Assembly (NCBI GenBank): GCA_964440915.1
Contig: CAYTTV010000037.1
Location: 1 to 37,201, forward strand
Length of the DNA: 37,201 bases
Direction of reading: 5' to 3'
Source of the DNA: CAMPJM01 sp964440915
GTDB lineage: Bacteria > Bacteroidota > Bacteroidia > Cytophagales > Cyclobacteriaceae
Positions 34,133 through 37,201 of this stretch are shown here, piece after piece. The notes under the pieces are model-generated. The model was not told the DNA's origin. It ran no database searches and saw only the letters and a list, made by a program, of their open reading frames with translations. The first letter of the stretch is position 1. Every line of letters starts with the position of its first letter. The translations under genes were made by a program, and so were the position numbers.

Positions 34133-35962
34133 ATGGATTACCAACCTATAGAAAATTATGGCATAATCGGGGACCTCAATACTGTGGCTCTTGTAGGGCT
34201 GAACGGCTCGATAGATTTTATGTGCTTTCCCGATTTTGATTCACCCTCAATTTTCGCAGCGCTACTCGACAAAGAAAAGGGCGGTTATTTTCAAATCATG
34301 CCTGTGTTCGGGGAAATGCGCAACAAACAGCTGTACCTGCCGGAGACAAATATTTTGCTCACACGGTTCCTCTCTGCAGAAGGTGTGGGCGAGCTGACAG
34401 ATTTTATGCCTGCTGAAGAATTGTACGTTGGCCATGTTCTAGTTAGAAGGTTGACTAATGTAAAAGGTACAACCACTTATCGAATGGACTGCTCTCCGCG
34501 GTTCAATTATGCAAAAGATACGCATAGCGCGGAAATCATTGATGACAAAACCATAATATTTCATGGCGATAGTGAAACTGGCCTATCCATTCGATTGAGG
34601 AGCACAGTAAAAATAGAGATAAGAGGAAATGATGCGTTTGCAGAATTCTCGTTGGGGCTAGGCGAAACTGCTGACTTCATGCTGGATCTTTACTTTAAAG
34701 ATCAGCTAGATGAACCGCTGAGCCTTCATGAAATAATAACAAGGGAGCTGGAGGAAACAATGGTGTATTGGAAAGACTGGATGGGGCTTTCCAAATATAA
34801 AGGAAGGTGGCAAGAAATTGTCAACAGGTCTGCGCTTGTTCTCAAGCTGTTGACTTCCCATCATTTTGGATCTATTGTAGCTGCGCCTACATTTAGCTTA
34901 CCTGAAAATATTGGAGGAGGTAGGAATTGGGACTACCGCTATACATGGATACGTGATGCTTCCTTTACTTTGTATGCCTTTATAAACCTAGGATATACCA
35001 AGGAAGCTGGAAAATTCATAAAATGGGTTGAAAAGCTATGCCAAGATATAGGAGATGCCGGCAACCTTAAGTTAATGTATACCATAGATGGCAAGAAAGA
35101 GCTAGACGAAAAAGTACTTGATAATATGGAAGGGTATAAAAAATCCCGACCAGTAAGAATTGGCAACAACGCTTATAACCAGTTACAATTAGACATATAC
35201 GGGGAATTAATGGATGCTGTGTATTTGTACAACAAATATGGGGAACCGATTTCTTATGACTTTTGGAAGAACATGTCGCAGCAGATCGATTGGCTATGTG
35301 ATAATTGGGACCAACCAGATGAGGGAATATGGGAAGTAAGGGGTGGCAGAAAAAAATTTCTATACTCTAGACTCATGTGTTGGGTAGCCATAGACCGAGC
35401 GATTAAATTGGGCGAATCACGTTCTTTTCCACTAAGCAATGAATGGAAAATTCAACGAGATCTTATTTTTAACTCTATTTATGATAATTTTTGGCATGAG
35501 AAGCGCCGCACCTTTGTGCAATATCAAGGTGCCGATACGGTAGATGCGGCATTACTATTGATGCCCATTGTTCGCTTTATCAGTCCCAACGACCCTAGGT
35601 GGCTCTCCACGCTCAAGGTCATTGAAGAAGACCTGGTCTCCGATTCGCTTGTTTACAGATACAAACATCAAAAGGCTGCCGATGACGGGCTCCTTCATGG
35701 AGAAGGCACCTTTTCAATGTGCTCCTTTTGGTATATAGAATGTCTTGCAAAAGCGGGAAACATACAAAAGGCCCGACTGTATTTCGAAAAGATGATCGGT
35801 TATGCCAATCACTTGGGGTTATATTCTGAACAGCTTGGCTTTCAAGGAGAGCATTTAGGGAATTTTCCACAGGCTTTTACTCACCTCGGCCTCATCAGCG
35901 CAGCCATAAGTTTGGATCGGCAACTTAACAATCTTAGAAATAAAGAGGCGAGCGACTTATAG
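34133..35962 (+). CDS. GH15 family glucoamylase/trehalase-like hydrolase
   Basis: 609 residues, bacterial GH15 layout: N-terminal beta-sandwich (YQPIENYGIIGDLNTVALVGLNGSIDFMCFPDFDSPSIFAALLD) followed by an (alpha/alpha)6 barrel. Barrel motifs: APTFSLPENIGGGRNWDYRYTWIRDASFTLYAF, IDGKKELDE, YNQLQLDIYGELMDAVYLYN, GIWEVRGGRKKFLYSRLMCWVAIDRAIKL with the probable catalytic acid in GIWEVR, and LYSEQLGFQGEHLGNFPQAFTHLGLI with the probable base near SEQ. No signal peptide, so cytoplasmic. It would release beta-glucose from alpha-glucans or from trehalose (mycobacterial trehalase is a GH15). The glucose dehydrogenase gene begins 44 bases later, which fits glucose as product. Confidence 0.93.
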   Translation: MDYQPIENYGIIGDLNTVALVGLNGSIDFMCFPDFDSPSIFAALLDKEKGGYFQIMPVFGEMRNKQLYLPETNILLTRFLSAEGVGELTDFMPAEELYVGHVLVRRLTNVKGTTTYRMDCSPRFNYAKDTHSAEIIDDKTIIFHGDSETGLSIRLRSTVKIEIRGNDAFAEFSLGLGETADFMLDLYFKDQLDEPLSLHEIITRELEETMVYWKDWMGLSKYKGRWQEIVNRSALVLKLLTSHHFGSIVAAPTFSLPENIGGGRNWDYRYTWIRDASFTLYAFINLGYTKEAGKFIKWVEKLCQDIGDAGNLKLMYTIDGKKELDEKVLDNMEGYKKSRPVRIGNNAYNQLQLDIYGELMDAVYLYNKYGEPISYDFWKNMSQQIDWLCDNWDQPDEGIWEVRGGRKKFLYSRLMCWVAIDRAIKLGESRSFPLSNEWKIQRDLIFNSIYDNFWHEKRRTFVQYQGADTVDAALLLMPIVRFISPNDPRWLSTLKVIEEDLVSDSLVYRYKHQKAADDGLLHGEGTFSMCSFWYIECLAKAGNIQKARLYFEKMIGYANHLGLYSEQLGFQGEHLGNFPQAFTHLGLISAAISLDRQLNNLRNKEASDL

Positions 35963-36006
35963 CAATGCGCTAGGTTTTTTAATTAATATACAAACCCCAA
36001 ATTCAA

Positions 36007-37125
36007 ATGAAGGCAATAGCGATAATTCCAGGAAAAGGCGATGTACAACTTATAGATATTGAAGAGCCTACTGTAACGGCACCTTCCCACGTAAAGTTGA
36101 AGGTGCTGGAAGTAGGGATTTGCGGTACTGACAGGGAAGAGGCAGAAGGAGGCCGTGCAGATGCGCCGCCTCATGATGATTATTTGGTGATTGGCCACGA
36201 AATGTTTGGCCAAGTGGTAGAGGTTGGTGAAGCCGTAAAATCTGTAAAGCCAGGAGATTATGGTGTCTTCATAGTAAGAAGAGGGTGTGGAAAATGCTAC
36301 CCCTGCCTTCATCAGCGCAGTGACATGTGCGAAACAGGGGAATACACCGAAAGAGGAATAAAAGGTCTCCATGGCTTCCAAACAGCGTACGTGGTAGACG
36401 ATGAAGCGTACTTGGTGAAGGTTCCCGATCATTTGGTCCATCTTGGCGTGCTCACAGAGCCCATGTCGATAAGTGCTAAGGCGATAGATGAAGCACAGCA
36501 TATACAAGCCGCAAGAATACCTGGCCTCAATGCGAACAATTGGCTTAAAGACAAAAAAGTGTTGATAGCAGGTCTGGGTGCTATAGGGCTATTGGCTGCC
36601 TTTGCATTAAAACTGCGGGGGGCTAAGCTATATGGTATGGACATAGTGGATGAAGATAGCAGCAGACCTCAACTACTGAAAGAAATCGGAGGAGAATATA
36701 TCGACGGCCGAAAAATAGACACACTGTCTATTGATGAACGATACGGAGAAATGGACATGATTTTTGAGGCTACGGGAATTGCCGAACTTGAGTTTCAGCT
36801 TATAGATGCTTTGGGTGTAAATGGCATTTATGTACTTACTGGAATCCCTGCAGGCAAGCGCCCTGTTTGTATATTAGGAGCAAGCCTCATGCAACAAATT
36901 GTCTTGAAAAATCAAATATTGCTAGGGAGCGTAAACGCTAGCGTAGCCCATTATGCCATGGCTATAGAGGACCTTGAAAAAGCTCATAAGGAGTGGAAAA
37001 ATGCCCTTGAGCAGGTCATTACCACAATCCATCCATATTCGGAATTCAAGGAGGCCCTGTCTCACCACAATCATTCGGAAATAAAGACAGTAATATCCTG
37101 GAATGGGAAGAGACAGGGCCGGTAA
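36007..37125 (+). CDS. Zinc-dependent glucose 1-dehydrogenase-like oxidoreductase
   Basis: 372 residues of the medium-chain dehydrogenase family, closest in motif to archaeal-type glucose dehydrogenases. GICGTDREEAEGG carries the catalytic-zinc Cys; YLVIGHEMFGQVVEVGEAV the His-Glu pair; RRGCGKCYPCLHQRSDMC the four-cysteine structural zinc lobe; GEYTERGIKGLHGFQTAYVVDDEAYLVKVPDHL and LTEPMSISAKAIDEA are the glucose-dehydrogenase-specific parts. VLIAGLGAIGLLAAFALKLRG is the Rossmann loop for NAD(P). Likely oxidises cytoplasmic glucose to gluconolactone, downstream of GH15 in the same operon. Sugar specificity and NAD versus NADP are not certain. Confidence 0.92.
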   Translation: MKAIAIIPGKGDVQLIDIEEPTVTAPSHVKLKVLEVGICGTDREEAEGGRADAPPHDDYLVIGHEMFGQVVEVGEAVKSVKPGDYGVFIVRRGCGKCYPCLHQRSDMCETGEYTERGIKGLHGFQTAYVVDDEAYLVKVPDHLVHLGVLTEPMSISAKAIDEAQHIQAARIPGLNANNWLKDKKVLIAGLGAIGLLAAFALKLRGAKLYGMDIVDEDSSRPQLLKEIGGEYIDGRKIDTLSIDERYGEMDMIFEATGIAELEFQLIDALGVNGIYVLTGIPAGKRPVCILGASLMQQIVLKNQILLGSVNASVAHYAMAIEDLEKAHKEWKNALEQVITTIHPYSEFKEALSHHNHSEIKTVISWNGKRQGR

Positions 37126-37137
37126 TCAATAATATTT

Positions 37138-37201
37138 TTAGAGGTGTTGTTTGATAGCTGCTGCCGTTTTGGCAAGTTCTTCGTCCTTAAGCTTCAATTT
37201 A
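37138..37201 (-). CDS. Possible C-terminal end of a minus-strand gene, cut by window edge
   Basis: The minus strand reads 20 codons from the window edge to a TAA at 37138: a helix-like KLKLKDEELAKTAAAIKQHL. The composition is protein-like and the placement, convergent with the dehydrogenase gene, is normal. It is too short to identify. Confidence 0.4.
   Translation of the reverse strand, partial: KLKLKDEELAKTAAAIKQHL

Noticed and set aside
1..37201. CRISPR array, prophage, transposase, toxin-antitoxin or anti-phage system
   Set aside because: No regularly spaced repeats, transposase or phage proteins, small paired toxin genes or defence-type domains were found on either strand.

Overview
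The window comes from a Bacteroidota genome, most likely a member of the Cytophagales or a close relative. The evidence is a TonB-dependent receptor with an N-terminal carboxypeptidase-regulatory-like domain paired with a DUF4374 lipoprotein, a long IspG carrying the extra central domain, several Bacteroidota-only small families (DUF6728-, DUF6913- and DUF4412-like), A-rich start regions with few Shine-Dalgarno sites, and promoters of the Bacteroidota form TTG/TTTG-N19-21-TAnnTTTG (clearest before tRNA-Lys, ligA and ispG). Most of the content is chromosomal housekeeping. I see no insertion sequence, prophage, CRISPR array or rRNA.

Layout. 1-3965 (minus): a tight operon of a C45-type autoproteolytic acyltransferase, AcpS (holo-ACP synthase) and a PaaK-like AMP-forming ligase, followed by a secreted unknown protein cut by the window edge. 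This looks like part of an acyl-carrier metabolite pathway. 4232-5740 (minus): thyA and a DUF218 protein. 6015-7037 (minus): two small stress or envelope proteins (PRC-barrel, PspC). 7354-10116 (plus): leuS, closed by a strong bidirectional terminator. 10212-13973 (minus): TonB receptor plus DUF4374 surface lipoprotein, resembling the Xus xenosiderophore uptake pair of Bacteroides. 14275-18436 (minus): ispG, a DUF6728-like membrane protein, an MmcQ/YjbR protein, a lipoprotein and an NTF2-fold protein. ispG is interrupted by 100 Ns that are an assembly artefact, because the same 55 bases occur on both sides.

18939-20018 (plus): a membrane endonuclease/exonuclease/phosphatase protein with a TTG start. 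20125-24870 (minus): an alpha-glucan cluster of a GT4/GT5 glycosyltransferase, a GH57 amylase and a eukaryote-type GH13 branching enzyme. 25189-25261 (minus): tRNA-Lys(TTT). 25322-26068 (plus): a TPR/SH3 membrane protein. 26215-29659 (plus): ligA, a DUF6913-like gene and dapA, joined by two 4-base overlaps. 30084-30830 (minus): a DUF4412 secreted protein. 31004-32095 (plus): a DnaJ-TM-TPR fusion. 32100-33913 (minus): a PQQ-type sugar dehydrogenase lipoprotein overlapping a lipoprotein cytochrome c. 34133-37125 (plus): GH15 glucoamylase/trehalase-like hydrolase and a zinc glucose 1-dehydrogenase-like enzyme. A possible gene tail on the minus strand runs off the right edge.

Two themes recur. 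One is glucan and glucose handling: polymer synthesis and branching at 20-25 kb, then glucose release plus two different oxidation routes at 32-37 kb. The other is envelope function: the TonB/DUF4374 pair, many lipoproteins, and the C45/AcpS/ligase operon. Family names are given from recognition of motifs, not from any search.
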